From an uncultured Candidatus Saccharibacteria bacterium (GTDB taxonomy: Bacteria > Patescibacteriota > Saccharimonadia > Saccharimonadales > Saccharimonadaceae): 8,354 nt of DNA. Each line of letters starts with the position of its first letter. Position 1 is the first letter of the stretch. The DNA lies in contig CALFQW010000054.1 of NCBI GenBank assembly GCA_937919305.1, forward strand, positions 1-8,354. The letters are read 5' to 3'. The position numbers and the translations under genes are program-made. The notes under the pieces are model-generated. The model saw only the letters and a program-made list of their open reading frames with translations, searched no databases and was not told the DNA's origin. Of this stretch, positions 8,195-8,354 are shown piece after piece.

Positions 8195-8354
8195 TTAACC
8201 TCGTGCGATAAATGCAACGACGATACCGATGATCGCCAATGCGTCAGCAAAAACGATAGCAGTGATCATGAGCGTTCGGATATCTGCGAGTTTCTCAGGG
8301 TTGCGGCCCAAAGCGTTCAAGGCTGCGGCTCCGATGAGGCCGATTCCTAGCGCT
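8195..8354 (-). CDS. atpE: F0 ATP synthase c subunit, partial (N-terminus beyond the window)
   Basis: This subunit forms the proton-carrying rotor ring in the membrane. Only the last 52 codons and the TAA stop (8195-8197) are present; the window ends inside the first helix. The visible part starts ALGIGLIGAAALNALGRNPE and shows the end of helix 1. The polar loop is A-L-G-R-N-P-E, whose Arg and Pro match the conserved R-(Q/N)-P contact with gamma and epsilon. Helix 2 is MITAIVFADALAIIGIVVAF. The ion-carrying carboxylate is Asp (in FADALAI), where many c subunits have Glu. The missing N-terminus should lie just upstream, probably with atpB beyond it. Confidence 0.9.
   Translation of the reverse strand, partial: ALGIGLIGAAALNALGRNPEKLADIRTLMITAIVFADALAIIGIVVAFIARG
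8198..8202 (-). promoter_or_regulatory. Ribosome binding site for atpF inside atpE
   Basis: GAGGT on the - strand is formed by the last two sense codons of atpE (CGA GGT). It lies eight bases before the GTG start and eleven before the ATG start of atpF, so it slightly favours GTG. Confidence 0.45.

Overview
The window is mostly core housekeeping DNA from what looks like a Candidate Phyla Radiation bacterium, most likely Saccharibacteria (TM7). I base this on how the dihydrouridine synthase and the atp proteins read and on the tight F-type ATP synthase operon. Ordinary UGA stops (atpG ends in TGA) argue against the CPR lineages that recode UGA. This placement comes from recognising the proteins, not from a computed phylogeny.

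Left edge (1-257): a short leftward fragment encodes the last ~60 residues of a proteobacterial-type ABC transporter substrate-binding protein. The rest of that gene is missing. The fragment is richer in G+C (about 56% over the first 180 bases by hand count) than a sampled line of the dus gene (28 of 60). It abuts two hairpins (186-221 and 229-249). This is either a horizontally acquired remnant or a chimeric contig end.

Rightward pair (260-2163): a tRNA-dihydrouridine synthase is followed 17 bases later by a multi-pass membrane protein of unknown function. A perfect 12-bp inverted repeat spans the stop of the first gene and the bases just before the second. Neither gene has a clear Shine-Dalgarno site. 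Both have -10-like boxes close to a start codon.

Leftward operon (8354 down to 2197): atpE (partial, cut by the window edge), atpF, atpH, atpA, atpG, atpD and atpC, in the standard bacterial order with gaps of 10 bases or fewer or an ATGA overlap. A gene four bases after atpC carries the CxDxR and HxD...CGxxD motifs of cadmium-type (zeta/CDCA-like) carbonic anhydrases and appears to be the operon's last gene. It converges on the membrane-protein gene, with only 33 bases between the two stop codons.

Together the operon would build the F1 head, the peripheral stalk and the c-ring of an ATP synthase. In a CPR cell with a small metabolism it may run mainly as an ATP-driven proton pump. The carbonic-anhydrase-like gene at its end suggests a possible link between proton pumping and CO2/bicarbonate or pH balance. 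That link is inference. I see no CRISPR array, insertion sequence, tRNA or rRNA, and no defence system.
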